DNA of 64,000 nt from DASZBX01 sp035943635 (GTDB lineage: Bacteria > Actinomycetota > Actinomycetes > Streptomycetales > Catenulisporaceae): assembly GCA_035943635.1 (NCBI GenBank), contig DASZBX010000028.1, forward strand, positions 1-64,000, written 5' to 3'. The notes beneath the pieces are model-generated. The model saw nothing but the letters and a program-made list of their open reading frames with translations, was not told the DNA's origin and did not search any database. Position numbers and translations under genes: made by a program. This document shows positions 37,201 to 45,500 of the stretch, piece after piece (the stretch's first letter is position 1; each line of letters opens with the position of its first letter).

Positions 37201-37800
37201 CATCCGACCGTGCTGGCGGCCCGGCTCGACCTCGGCTCACCGGCCGGCGCCGAGCCCGCGCACGTCCTGCGCGGCCTGGTCCGACCGAGCGCACGCCGCG
37301 CGACTGCCGCGGCCAACGCGAACGGGGCCAGCGCAGCCGCAACGTCCCCCGCCGCGGCCCTGGACGGACTGGCCGACCAGCCGCCGCCGAAGCGCCGACG
37401 CCGACTGCTCGCGTTCGTCCGCTCCGTCGCCGCGGGCGTCCTCGGGCACCCGACTCCCGACGCGATCAAACCCGATCTCGGCTTCCTGGACGGCGAATTC
37501 GACTCGCTCAGCGCGGTCGAGCTGCGCAACAAGCTCGGCGCCGCGATCGGCCGCCGCCTGCCGACCACCCTGGTCTTCGACTACCCGACCCCGGTCGAAC
37601 TCGCCGCCTACCTCGGCACGTTGCTCGTGCCCGACAACGTTCCGCAACCCGGACCCGACCCGACCCGGGCCGCGGCCGCCGAATCCTCGGCCGTGAAACC
37701 CGTCACCGCCCACACCCCCGCCGACCCGCAACCGGACCTGACCGTGGTCTCGGACGACGAACTCTTCGACTTCCTCGACAAGGAGCTGGGCCACGCATGA
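28276..37800 (+). CDS. Type I PKS: KSQ loading module and module 1 (fully reducing)
   Basis: 3174 aa. Loading module: KS with Gln192 in place of Cys (SAQSSS), a decarboxylating KSQ; AT with Ser660 (GQSQGE) and YASH (766-769), methylmalonyl-type; ACP Ser974. This makes a propionyl starter. Module 1: KS Cys1222; AT Ser1683 with HAFH (1783-1786), malonyl-type; DH His2004 (HxxxGxxxxP) and Asp2168; ER motif LNFRDVLIALGMYP with Tyr2469 and NADPH loop HAATGGVGLAA; KR with LDD (2847-2849, B-type), Ser2891-region and Tyr2904; ACP Ser3077. All sites look active, so module 1 yields a saturated unit (pentanoyl). GGAAGGGGTGA precedes the ATG. The C-terminal tail (DDELFDFLDKELGHA) is a docking helix. The next gene overlaps by four bases. 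Confidence 0.96.
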   Translation: MVRSYPAVDGGSGRGSARGPEPAGPGEPIAVVGLACRLPGAADPAAFWRLLAAGESAIGPQSARRAAAWSGPVPAPGNGEAGWLDQVDGFDPRFFGIAPREAAAMDPQQRLVLELSWEALEDAGIGPGDLSGAPVGLFVGAIAADYATLVHRAGPQALSRHALTGLNRGIIANRVSYALGLRGPSLTVDSAQSSSLVAVHLACESLRRGESAAALAGGVSLNLAEEGALTVERFGALSPNARCHTFDARADGYVRGEGGGVIVLKTLSRALADGDRVHCLILGGAVNNDGATDGLAVPGVDGQREVIRSAVRAAGIEPAAVQYVELHGTGTKVGDPVEAAALGAALGAGREPGRPLPVGSAKTNVGHLEGAAGIVGLLKVALSVSRRRIPASLNFETPNPEIAFDELNLTVQTALGAWPREDEPLVAGVSSFGIGGTNCHLIVAEAPVSPEPGSEPESEPEPGDAPAVIAWPVSGRGQHALQAQAAQLRTFADEHPELSDTDIAFSLATTRTDFEHRAVVLGADRSELTAGLRALESGRQSADLIQGVTHDGSRGAAKPESLQHNGKTVFVFPGQGSQWPLMARDLLAESAVFAEYIHACAEALAPHIDWSLLDVLRGQEGAASLDRVDVVQPALFSVMVSLAQTWRAYGVEPSAVIGQSQGEIAAAHVAGALTLDAAAAIVALRSKAIATITGVGAMAAVAAPAADVRALLASRAEFNSGEGRLDVAAVNGPAATVVSGNPQSLARLLHEYEIDGIRVRSIPVTYASHSPQVEHLREQLLTVLGGTTSQSSTTAFYSTVTGGLLDTAELTADYWFRNLRDTVEFDAAVRAASADGHRVFVENSPHQALASSIADILESEGVHDRIVVGTLRRDHGGLRQFLSSVAQFHVQGGRVRWRGGSGRGARRVDLPTYAFQRKRYWFDAAAEDSGPHRPANDGPTPLDLVRSSAAVVLGYTDAETVEVDLTFKDLGLDSAGAVEFRDRLAAVSGVRLPATLTYDHPTPAAVARFLASQTPELPVAAEPISQPAKENPGRAAAIPGAAETDQDPIALVAMSGRWPGGADSPEALWDLLRSGRDAIGPFPENRGWDLAGLAADDGPEGNRPGTSYTREGGFLYDADRFDAAFFGVGPREAAAMDPQQRLLLETAWELLERAGIAPSTLRGSRTGVFVGVIPQDYGPALHRTPAGYDGYALTGSLASVASGRLSYFLGFEGPAITIDTACSSSLVAIHLAANAIRHGECDLAVAGGATVMSSPGMFTEFSRQRGLASDGRCKPFASAADGTAWSEGVGLLLLEPLSTARSRGHRVLALLRGSAVNQDGASNGLTAPNGPSQERVIRQALSAAGLTGADVDAVEAHGTGTTLGDPIEAQALLATYGRDRAGQAPLRLGSLKSNIGHTQAAAGVTGVIAMVQAMQHGLLPQTLHVDEPSSHVDWSSGAVSLLTEPTTWPSIDTARPDRARRAAVSSFGISGTNAHLILEQAPQQDRGRESADDVPVRLPAPWVLSAKTDEALRAQADRLRTYLADHPDADPNQIAHSLATTRDTFDHRAVLIPAETNREQTELLLERLAAGETGSGLVIGEARRRGETAFLFTGQGSQRAGMGRELYQTSAIFAAHLDAVFDEFDEHLRRPLRELVFAEPESAEAALLDTTEFTQPALFALEVALYRLAESFGLRADYLIGHSIGELIAAHLAGVLSLPDACALVAARGRLMQSAPTGGVMTAIQATEAELAPYLAGRENQVALAAVNGPRSTVISGDADAVAEIAAIWRAEGRKAKQLQVSHAFHSPHMDSVLAQFGEVARGLEFAAPRIPIVSNVTGDLATAEDLRDPQYWVRHIRAAVRFDDGIGALDRLGVTRFLELGPDSVLTALAHAGLDERDEREQSADQADARPARTIAATLRAGRPEGPSFTTAVAELFVSGVPVNWSATFGEVATQHLDLPTYPFQRKRFWLEQTDAPQTSVTSAGLASPGHPLLAAAIDLADDAGLILTGRLSLPTHPWLAEHAIHGDAVLPGTAFAELALHAAKRVGSDRLEELTLEAPLVFAAEAVQLQVIVGAPDDSGHRTAAVHSRAEGDQTTAWTRHASGIIASQTTEPTAAQAQGENWPPSAAQPVDISDLYQSLAEQGYEYGPIFQGLRAAWRLGDEVFADVALTADQPDGFALHPALLDAALHAVVGVAFARNESGRTRLPFSWSGVHLHTAGATALRVRVTPSGHDAVRLFVTDTADRPVLSVESLAFRAPAVTGKADRDSLFQLDWIPAPSTDTATPQQPDTDLEVWYLEDQSPTDTVPEATHLATEKFLHRLRERLDDDQVTPARLAIVTREAVATHHGEDVRDLAAAAIRGLIRSAQAEYPDRIVTIDLDRHPDSPAALPAAIAATQTSGEPQLAIRRGEILLPRLARISTDADQLTPPADPPAWRLDVSTPGTLDNLVLVPAPEATGPLAPGHVRVALRAAGLNFRDVLIALGMYPGGAQIGAEGAGVVVETAPDVTDLAPGDRVMGLIQGTVGPLAAVDRRLLARIPDGWTFAEAATAPVAYLTAYHGLVGVAGLRAGEAVLIHAATGGVGLAATALARYLGAQVYATASPAKWVTLTALGLDPQHIASSRTLDFEDAFRAATGAATTAEQAAEPTAQPGHGIDVVLNALAHEFTDASLRLLGPGGRFVELGKTDQRDPAEVAAEHPGVHYQAFDLFDVDRDRIAQMLGQLSALFEIGALQPLPVAAWDARHAPRALRHLSQARQIGKLALTFPRPLDPAGTVLITGGTGALGALAARRLVTAHGVRHLLLASRSGPDAPGAADLVRDLTSLGAQTTVAACDVADKADLSALLAAIPAENPLTAVVHTAGVLDDSLISSLTDEQLHTVLRPKVDAAWNLHEATRHLDLSGFLLYSSAVGILGNAGQGNYAAANTFLDALARHRAAAGLPATALAWGHWAQAGGLAGQLTAAETARLARTGLAPMTDEQALALLDQALGSPHPTVLAARLDLGSPAGAEPAHVLRGLVRPSARRATAAANANGASAAATSPAAALDGLADQPPPKRRRRLLAFVRSVAAGVLGHPTPDAIKPDLGFLDGEFDSLSAVELRNKLGAAIGRRLPTTLVFDYPTPVELAAYLGTLLVPDNVPQPGPDPTRAAAAESSAVKPVTAHTPADPQPDLTVVSDDELFDFLDKELGHA

Positions 37801-40800
37801 ACCACACCGACGACACACCGCGCACAGCCGGCGAGGAGAAGCTGCGCGGCTACCTGCACCGGATGACCGCCGAACTGCGCGCCACCCGGCAGCGCCTGTC
37901 CGAGGCCGAGTCCGCGCGGACCGGGCCGATCGCCATCGTCGGCATGGGCTGCCGCTACCCGGGCGGCGTGCGCACCCCGGACGACCTGTGGAACCTGGTC
38001 ACCGCGGAACGCGACGCGATCGGGCCGCTGCCGACCGACCGCGGCTGGGACCTGGACGGCCTCTACGACCCGGACCCGGACCGCAGCGGCAAGTCCTACG
38101 CCCGCGAAGGCGGATTCCTTTACGACGCCGCCGAATTCGACCCGGACTTCTTCGGCATCTCCCCGCGTGAGGCCCTGGCCATGGACCCGCAGCAGCGCCT
38201 GCTGGCCGAAACCGCCTGGGAGGCGCTGGAACAGGCCGGACTGGACCCGACCGCGCTGCGCGGCACCGACACCGGCGTGTTCGCGGGCGTCATCGCGCAG
38301 GAGTACGGGCCGAGCCTGCACCACCTGCCGAGCCAGAACACCGACGGCTACGTGCTGACCGGCGCCACGACCAGCGTCGCGTCCGGCCGGATCGCCTACG
38401 CGCTGGGCCTGGAAGGGCCCGCGGTCACGATCGACACGGCCTGCTCCTCGTCCCTGGTCGCGATCCACCTGGCCGCGCAGGCGCTGCGCAACGGCGAGTG
38501 CTCGCTGGCCCTGGCCGGCGGGGTCACGGTGATGTCCGCGCCGGGCATGTTCATCGAGTTCAGCCGGCAGCGCGGGCTCGCCCCGGACGGCCGGTGCAAG
38601 CCCTTCGCCGCCGCAGCCAACGGCACCGCCTGGGCCGAGGGCGTCGGCGTGCTGGTGCTCGAACGCCTGGCCGACGCCGAACGGCTCGGGCACCGGGTGC
38701 TGGCCGTGGTCCGCGGCAGCGCGGTCAACCAGGACGGGCGCAGCAGCCAGCTGACCGCGCCGAACGGCCCCTCGCAGCAGCGGGTGATCCAGCGCGCGCT
38801 GACCGCCGCCGGACTGACCGCGGCCGAGGTCGACGTGGTCGAGGCGCACGGCACCGGGACCGCCCTGGGCGACCCGATCGAGGCCGAGGCGCTGCTCGCC
38901 ACCTACGGCCGGGACCGCGCGGCCGACCGCCCGCTGTGGCTCGGCTCGCTCAAGTCGAACATCGGGCACAGCCAGGCCGCGGCGGGTGTCGGCGGCGTGA
39001 TCAAGGCGGTCCAGGCGATCCGGCACGGCGTCCTGCCCAAGACCCTGCATGTGGACGAGCCGTCGCCGTATGTCGACTGGTCGGCCGGCGGCGTTGATTT
39101 GCTTACCGAGCAACGGCCCTGGCCGCAGACGGACCACCCGCGGCGCGCCGGGATCTCGGCCTTCGGCGTGAGCGGCACCAACGCGCACGTCATCATCGAG
39201 CAGGCCCCGCAGGCCGAGCCGACCTCGCCGGACGGGCCGGATCAAAATCAACCTGCTAATTCGTCGGTCGACCGCACGGCTGCGCCCTTCGTCGTCTCGG
39301 CCCGCTCGCCGCAGGCCCTGCGTGCTCAGGCGTTGCGGCTGAAGGCTTACCTGCGCGAGCAGCCCGGGATCAACCTGGCAGACCTCGGATATTCGCTGGC
39401 GACGACGCGTGCCCTGCTCGAAGACCGGGCAGTCGTGATCGGCGCCGACCGGGACGAACTGCTGGCCGGGCTCACCGCCCTGGCCGAGGGTGAGCCGTCG
39501 GCCGGAGCGCTGCGCGGGGCTGCGGGCGAACCGGGCACCCTCGCGTTTCTGTTCACCGGCCAGGGAAGTCAGCGCGTCGGCATGGGCCGCGGGCTGTACG
39601 AACGCTTCCCGGCGTTCGCAGCGGCCTTCGACGAAGCGACCGGCGAACTCGACCGGCACCTCGGCAGCCCGGCCGCCACGCCGGTCCGGGACATCGTCTT
39701 CGGCGCCCCCGGGACCGACGGCCTGCTGGACCGGACCCACTACGCCCAGCCCGCACTGTTCGCCCTCGAAGTCGCCCTGGCCCGGTTGTTCGAATCCTGG
39801 GGAGTGCGGCCGGATTTCCTGGCCGGGCACTCGATCGGCGAGATCGCGGCGGCCCATGTGGCCGGCGTTCTCCCGCTCTCGCAGGCTGCTGAGTTGGTGG
39901 CCGCGCGGGCGCGGTTGATGCAGGCGCTGCCCGGCGGCGGCGCGATGGCCGCGATCGGGGCCGGTGAAGCCGAGGTGCGGTCTGCGCTGGCCCGGCTCGG
40001 CGCCGGGGCCGAGATCGCGGCGGTCAACGGCCCGTCCTCGGTCGTGGTGTCCGGGGACGAGCAGGCCGTCCTGGCGCTCGCCGCGGGCTTCGAGGCGGAC
40101 GGGCGTCGGGTCCGGCGGCTGCGGGTGAGCCACGCGTTCCACTCCGCGCACATGGACGGGATGCTGGTGCGGTTCCGCGAGGTCGTCGCCGGACTTTCCT
40201 TCAGCCCGCCACGGATTCCGGTCGTGTCCACCCTGACCGGGCGCCTCGCCGCGGCCGAGGAGTTGTCGAACCCTGATTACTGGGTGCGGCACGTGCGCGA
40301 GGCGGTCCGATTCGCGGACGGCGTCACGACGCTGGAGGCCCAGGGCGTCACGACGTTCCTGGAGCTCGGCCCCGACTCCGCACTGACCGCCCTCGCCGCG
40401 GAATCCCTGACGGGCGAAGGGATCCAGCTCGGCGCCACCCTGCGGCGCGACCACGACGAGCCCGCCACGGTCACCGCGGCCCTCGGGCTGGCCCTCCTGC
40501 ACGGCGCCGCGATCGACTGGGACGCACTGTTCGACGGCCCGCGCCGACGCCGGATCGACCTGCCCACCTACGCCTTCCAGCGCGAGCGGTTCTGGCTGGA
40601 CGCGACCCCGACCGACTACGCGCAGCGCGCCGCAGCTCCACGCGCGTTGACTTCGCCCACTGATTCCCTGCTGCACGAGGTCGTGTGGCGGCCGGCGCGC
40701 CAGAAAGCCGGCTCGCTCTCGGGCACCTGGATTCTCGCCGTTCCCACCGGCCGGCTCGACAGCACGCCGGCGCTCTCGGCGCGCCAAGCCCTCCTGGCCG

Positions 40801-42509
40801 GCGGCGCCACCGGCGTCCGGTTCCTCGAACTCCAGCCGCAAGCCGACCGTTCGTCCGTCGCCCGGCAGATCGGGCAATCCGGTGCCGGGGCAAGCCTTTC
40901 CGGCGTCGCCTCGCTGCTGTTCCTGGCCGAAGCCGAGGTGACGGACGAATCAGTGGTCCCCTGGGCCTTCACTGCCAACCTCGCCCTGACCCAGGCCCTC
41001 GGCGACGCGGGCATCGAAGCGCCGCTGTGGTACCTGACCCAGGGCGCGACCAGTGTCGGCGTCGGCGACGTGGTCCGCCCGGCCGAGGCGTTGAACTGGG
41101 GTCTCGGGGCCATCATCGCGGTCGAGAGCCCCGACCGGTGGGGCGGTCTGATCGACCTGCCCGCGGACTCGGCCCAGATCGACTGGGCCCGGGTGGCCGC
41201 CCTGCTCGCCGAATCCGGCCCGGACCGCGAGCGAGAGCTCGCCGTGCGCCCGAGCGGCGCCCTCGCCCGGCGCCTGGTGCCCGCGCCACGGCGGCCGATC
41301 TCGACTCCGACCCCCTGGAAGCCGAGCGGAACCGTCCTGATCACCGGCGGAACCGGCGCTCTCGGCAGCCGGGTCGCGACCTGGCTGGCGCAGATCGGCG
41401 CCGAACACCTGCTGCTGCTCAGCCGCCGCGGCCAAGACGCCCCCGGCGCCGCCGAACTCACCGAGCAGCTGACCGCCCTCGGCGCGAAGAGCACGATCCT
41501 GGCCTGCGACGTGGCCGACCGCGCCGACCTGGCCGCGGCGCTGGCCGCCGTGCCGCAGGACCACCCGCTCACCGCGGTCGTGCACACCGCGGCGGTCCTG
41601 GACGACAAGCTGATCGACTCCCTGACCCCGGAGCAGGTCGAACGCGCGCTGCGGGTCAAGGTCGGCGGCGCGGTGAACCTGCACGACCTGACCCGGCACC
41701 TGGACCTGTCCGCGTTCGTCCTGTTCTCCTCGATCGCCGGGATCTGCGGCGTGGCCGGGCAGGGCAACTACGCGCCGGGCAACGCGTTCCTGGACGCGCT
41801 GGGCGCCGAGCGCCGCGCCGCCGGACTGGCCGCCACGTCCGTGGCCTGGGGCTACTGGGCCGGCGGCGGGCTCGCCGGCGACGGCGCGGACCAGAGCTTC
41901 GCCTGGCACGGCCTGCGCGCCATGGACCCGGACCTGGCCATCAGGGCCCTGTCCGAGCTGCTGGACCAAGGCGAGTCGCACGCAGTGGTCTGCGACGTCG
42001 ACTGGGCCCGGCTGGCCGAGACCCGTCCGCAGCCGCACCCGCTGTTCGCCGAACTGCCCACCCGCACCCCGGATTCCGGCGACGCACCCGACCACGCCGA
42101 CCCGCCGACCCGCACCGAACCCGCCCTCGCCGACCGGCTGAGCGCCGCGACCGCGGCCGAACGCGAACGGATCCTGCTGGTCCTGGTCCGCGGCCAGGTC
42201 GCCGCGGTGCTCGGCCGGACCTCGGCCGGGTCGATCGAGGCCGGGCGCAAGTTCCGCGACCTCGGCTTCGACTCCTTGGCCTCGGTGCAGCTGCGCAACC
42301 GGCTGGCCGCCGAGACCGGCCTGCGCCTGCCCACCTCGCTGGTCTACGACCAGCCCACCCCGGCCGCCCTGGCCGCGCAGCTGGGCCGGCAGTTCGCCGA
42401 GGCCGCCGCGCACGCCGCGGTCCCGGCCCCGCGGATCGCGGCCGACCTGACCGCGGCCGACGACGCCGAACTGATCGACTTCATCAGCCAGACCTTGGGG
42501 ATCTCATGA
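37797..42509 (+). CDS. Type I PKS: module 2 (KS-AT-KR-ACP)
   Basis: 1570 aa, starting at an ATG that overlaps the previous stop (ATGA). An N-terminal coiled coil (EEKLRGYLHRMTAELRATRQ) is the class-1 docking partner for the preceding tail. Domains: KS Cys216 (DTACSSS); AT Ser679 (GHSIGE) with HAFH, malonyl-type; KR with GGTGALGS, LDD (B-type), FSSIAG and Tyr1325; ACP Ser1493 (GFDSLASV). There is no DH or ER; the KS-KR linker contains only the structural KR half. Module 2 therefore extends the pentanoyl chain by acetate and leaves a hydroxyl, predicted 3R-type from the LDD motif. The tail DDAELIDFISQTLGIS docks to the next protein. Confidence 0.96.
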   Translation: MNHTDDTPRTAGEEKLRGYLHRMTAELRATRQRLSEAESARTGPIAIVGMGCRYPGGVRTPDDLWNLVTAERDAIGPLPTDRGWDLDGLYDPDPDRSGKSYAREGGFLYDAAEFDPDFFGISPREALAMDPQQRLLAETAWEALEQAGLDPTALRGTDTGVFAGVIAQEYGPSLHHLPSQNTDGYVLTGATTSVASGRIAYALGLEGPAVTIDTACSSSLVAIHLAAQALRNGECSLALAGGVTVMSAPGMFIEFSRQRGLAPDGRCKPFAAAANGTAWAEGVGVLVLERLADAERLGHRVLAVVRGSAVNQDGRSSQLTAPNGPSQQRVIQRALTAAGLTAAEVDVVEAHGTGTALGDPIEAEALLATYGRDRAADRPLWLGSLKSNIGHSQAAAGVGGVIKAVQAIRHGVLPKTLHVDEPSPYVDWSAGGVDLLTEQRPWPQTDHPRRAGISAFGVSGTNAHVIIEQAPQAEPTSPDGPDQNQPANSSVDRTAAPFVVSARSPQALRAQALRLKAYLREQPGINLADLGYSLATTRALLEDRAVVIGADRDELLAGLTALAEGEPSAGALRGAAGEPGTLAFLFTGQGSQRVGMGRGLYERFPAFAAAFDEATGELDRHLGSPAATPVRDIVFGAPGTDGLLDRTHYAQPALFALEVALARLFESWGVRPDFLAGHSIGEIAAAHVAGVLPLSQAAELVAARARLMQALPGGGAMAAIGAGEAEVRSALARLGAGAEIAAVNGPSSVVVSGDEQAVLALAAGFEADGRRVRRLRVSHAFHSAHMDGMLVRFREVVAGLSFSPPRIPVVSTLTGRLAAAEELSNPDYWVRHVREAVRFADGVTTLEAQGVTTFLELGPDSALTALAAESLTGEGIQLGATLRRDHDEPATVTAALGLALLHGAAIDWDALFDGPRRRRIDLPTYAFQRERFWLDATPTDYAQRAAAPRALTSPTDSLLHEVVWRPARQKAGSLSGTWILAVPTGRLDSTPALSARQALLAGGATGVRFLELQPQADRSSVARQIGQSGAGASLSGVASLLFLAEAEVTDESVVPWAFTANLALTQALGDAGIEAPLWYLTQGATSVGVGDVVRPAEALNWGLGAIIAVESPDRWGGLIDLPADSAQIDWARVAALLAESGPDRERELAVRPSGALARRLVPAPRRPISTPTPWKPSGTVLITGGTGALGSRVATWLAQIGAEHLLLLSRRGQDAPGAAELTEQLTALGAKSTILACDVADRADLAAALAAVPQDHPLTAVVHTAAVLDDKLIDSLTPEQVERALRVKVGGAVNLHDLTRHLDLSAFVLFSSIAGICGVAGQGNYAPGNAFLDALGAERRAAGLAATSVAWGYWAGGGLAGDGADQSFAWHGLRAMDPDLAIRALSELLDQGESHAVVCDVDWARLAETRPQPHPLFAELPTRTPDSGDAPDHADPPTRTEPALADRLSAATAAERERILLVLVRGQVAAVLGRTSAGSIEAGRKFRDLGFDSLASVQLRNRLAAETGLRLPTSLVYDQPTPAALAAQLGRQFAEAAAHAAVPAPRIAADLTAADDAELIDFISQTLGIS

Positions 42510-45500
42510 GCGACGACCAGATCAGGTATCTGCTCAAGCGGGTCACGACCGAGCTGCGGGACGCCCGCGACCAGCTCGGCCGGGCCCGCGAGCAGAGCAG
42601 CGAGCCGATCGCGATCGTGGGCATGGCCTGCCGCTTCCCCGGCGGCGTGGGCTCGCCGGAGCAGTTGTGGGACCTGCTGGCCGCGGGCGGCGACGCCGTG
42701 GCCGGGTTCCCCGAGGACCGCGGCTGGGACCTCGAAGGGCTCTACCACCCGGACCCCGACCACTCGGGCACCACGTACACCCGGCACGGTGCGTTCCTGC
42801 CCGCGGTCGGCGACTTCGACCCGGAGTTCTTCGGCGTCTCCCGGCGCGAGGCCCTGGCCACCGACCCGCAGCAGCGGCTGCTGCTGGAGACCGCGTGGGA
42901 GCTGTTCGAGCACGCGGGCATCGACCCGACCTCCCTGCAGGGCAGCCGGACCGGCGTCTTCGCCGGAATGAACGGGCAGGACTACGCCGCCCGGCTCAGC
43001 GCGGTCCCACCCGCGGTGGACGGATATCTGGCCCTGGGCAACGCCGCCAGCGTCGCGTCCGGGCGGGTCGCGTACACCTTCGGGTTCGAAGGCCCGGCGG
43101 TCACGGTCGACACGGCCTGCTCGTCCTCGCTCGTCGCACTGCACTTGGCCGCGCGTTCGCTGCGGTCCGGGGAGAGTGACCTGGCCCTGGCCGGTGGCGT
43201 GACGGTGATGTCCTCGCCGGGGTACTTCGTGGAGTTCGCCCGCCAGCGCGGACTGTCGGTCGACGGGCGGTGCAAGGCGTTCGCCGAGGGCGCGGACGGC
43301 ACCGGCTGGGCCGAGGGAGTGGGCTGGCTGCTGGTCGAACGCCTGTCCGACGCGCGCCGGCTCGGCCACCGGGTGCTCGCGGTGGTCCGCGGGTCCGCGG
43401 TGAACCAGGACGGCGCGTCCAACGGCCTGACCGCGCCGAGCGGCCCGGCCCAGCAGCGGGTGATCCGGGCCGCCCTGGCCGAGGCCGGACTGTCCCCGGC
43501 CGACGTGGACCTGCTCGAAGCGCATGGCACCGGCACCGCGTTGGGCGACCCGATCGAGGCCGAGGCGCTGCTCGCGACGTACGGCCAGGACCGTCCGGCC
43601 GACCGGCCGCTGTGGCTCGGCTCGGTGAAGTCGAACATCGGCCACACCCAGGCCGCCGCCGGGGTCGCGGGCGTGATCAAGGCGGTCCAGGCCATCCGGC
43701 ACGGCGTGCTGCCCGGAACGCTGCACGTCGGCGAGCCGACCCGGCACGTGGACTGGTCGTCTGGTGCGGTGCGGGTGCTGACCGGGCCGCGGGCCTGGGA
43801 TGACGCGCCGGGCCCGCGCCGGGCCGGGGTCTCGGCGTTCGGGGTCAGCGGCACCAACGCGCACGTGATCATCGAGCAGGCGCCTGCTGGGGAAACGGCG
43901 GGGGAGGCGGCTGCGGGCGCGGATGCATCCTCAAGATCCGGGTCGGTACCGGTCCGCCTTCCGCTACTTCCATGGGTAGTCTCGGCGCGGTCGCCGCAGG
44001 CCCTGACCGCACAGGCGGAGCGACTGGTCGACATCGCGCAGTCCGACGCCGACGCCGCCGATGCGGCGTATTCGCTCGCGGTCACCCGGGCCGCGCTGGA
44101 GGAACGCGCCGTTGTGATCGGCGCCGGCCGGGACGAACTGCTCGCGGGACTGCGCGCTCTGGCAGCCGGGGAGTCCGCTGGCTCGGTCGTACGCGGCTCG
44201 ACCCGCGACTCGGGCGACCTGGCGTTCTTGTTCACCGGCCAGGGAAGTCAGCGCGTCGGTATGGGCCGTGAGTTGTACGACACGTTCCCCGCATTTGCCT
44301 CAGCGTTCGACGAAGCGACTGCCGAGTTGGACAAACGCCTTGCCGGGCATGTGGATTTCTCGGTGCGGGATGTCGTGTTCGGCGCTGCGGGTACCGAAGG
44401 CCAGCTGGATCGGACGGTCTTCACGCAGGCGAGTCTGTTCGCCGTCGAAGTGTCGCTCTTCCGCCTGTTCGAGTCGTGGGGCGTGCGGCCGGATTTCGTG
44501 GCCGGTCACTCTATCGGTGAACTCTCCGCAGCGTACGTCGCGGGTGTGTGGTCGTTGTCTGACGCTGCGGCGTTGGTCGCGGCTCGCGGGCGGTTGATGC
44601 AGGCGTTGCCGGGTGGCGGCGCGATGGTCGGAATCCAGGCCACCGAAGCGGAGATCCTGGCGAAGCTGCCGCAGGGCGACGAGCATTCCGGCGTCGCGAT
44701 CGCCGCGGTCAACGGTCCGACCTCGATCGTCGTCTCCGGCGACGAGCAGGCCGTCACCGCTCTCGCCGCCGAGTTCGAACAGGTGGGACGGAAGATCCGG
44801 CGGCTGCGGGTCAGCCATGCGTTCCACTCCTCGCACATGGACGGAATGCTGGAGGACTTGCGTCGAGTCGCCGAGGGGATTTCCTATAGCCCGCCTGCGA
44901 TTCCGGTCGTGTCGAACCTGACCGGCGCGATCGCGTCGGCCGAGGAGTTGTCGAGCCCTGACTACTGGGTCCGGCATGTCCGGGAGGCGGTCCGGTTCGC
45001 CGACGGTGTCGCCGCCCTGGAGGCCGAAGGCGTCACCACCTACCTCGAACTCGGCCCCGATCCGGTGCTCGCCACCCTCGCCCGCGAATCAGTGGCCGGC
45101 GACGGCGCGACGTTCGCCGCCGCCCTGCGCCGCGACCACGCCGAACCGGCCGAGGTCGTCGCAGCTCTCGCACTCGCCCATGTCCAGGGCCACAAGGTCG
45201 ACTGGGAGTCGTTCTTCGCCGGAACCCAGGCGACCAGGATCGCCCTGCCGACGTATGCCTTCCAGCGCGAGCGCTTCTGGCTCGACGCCCCGCCCGCAGC
45301 GGCCGCGAACTCGCTGGACCACCCGCTGCTCGACACGGCGATACCGCTCGCCCGCGAGACGGACGGCACCGCCGACGAGATCGTGCTGACCGGGCAGCTG
45401 TCGCAGACCTCGCACCCGTGGCTCGCCGACCATGTCGTGCTGGGCGCCGTCGTCGTCCCGGGCACCGCCTACGTCGAGATGGCCGTCCGCGCGGCCGACG

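Noticed and set aside
36039..37796. Extended N-terminus for the module 2 PKS
   Set aside because: The frame is open but overlaps the KR-ACP of module 1. The docking coil and the ATGA overlap fix the true start at 37797.
37608..40877. 1089-codon open frame on the minus strand inside the PKS genes
   Set aside because: It lies opposite modules with full catalytic motifs; long antisense frames are expected from strong third-position G/C bias. Its sequence shows no known domain.
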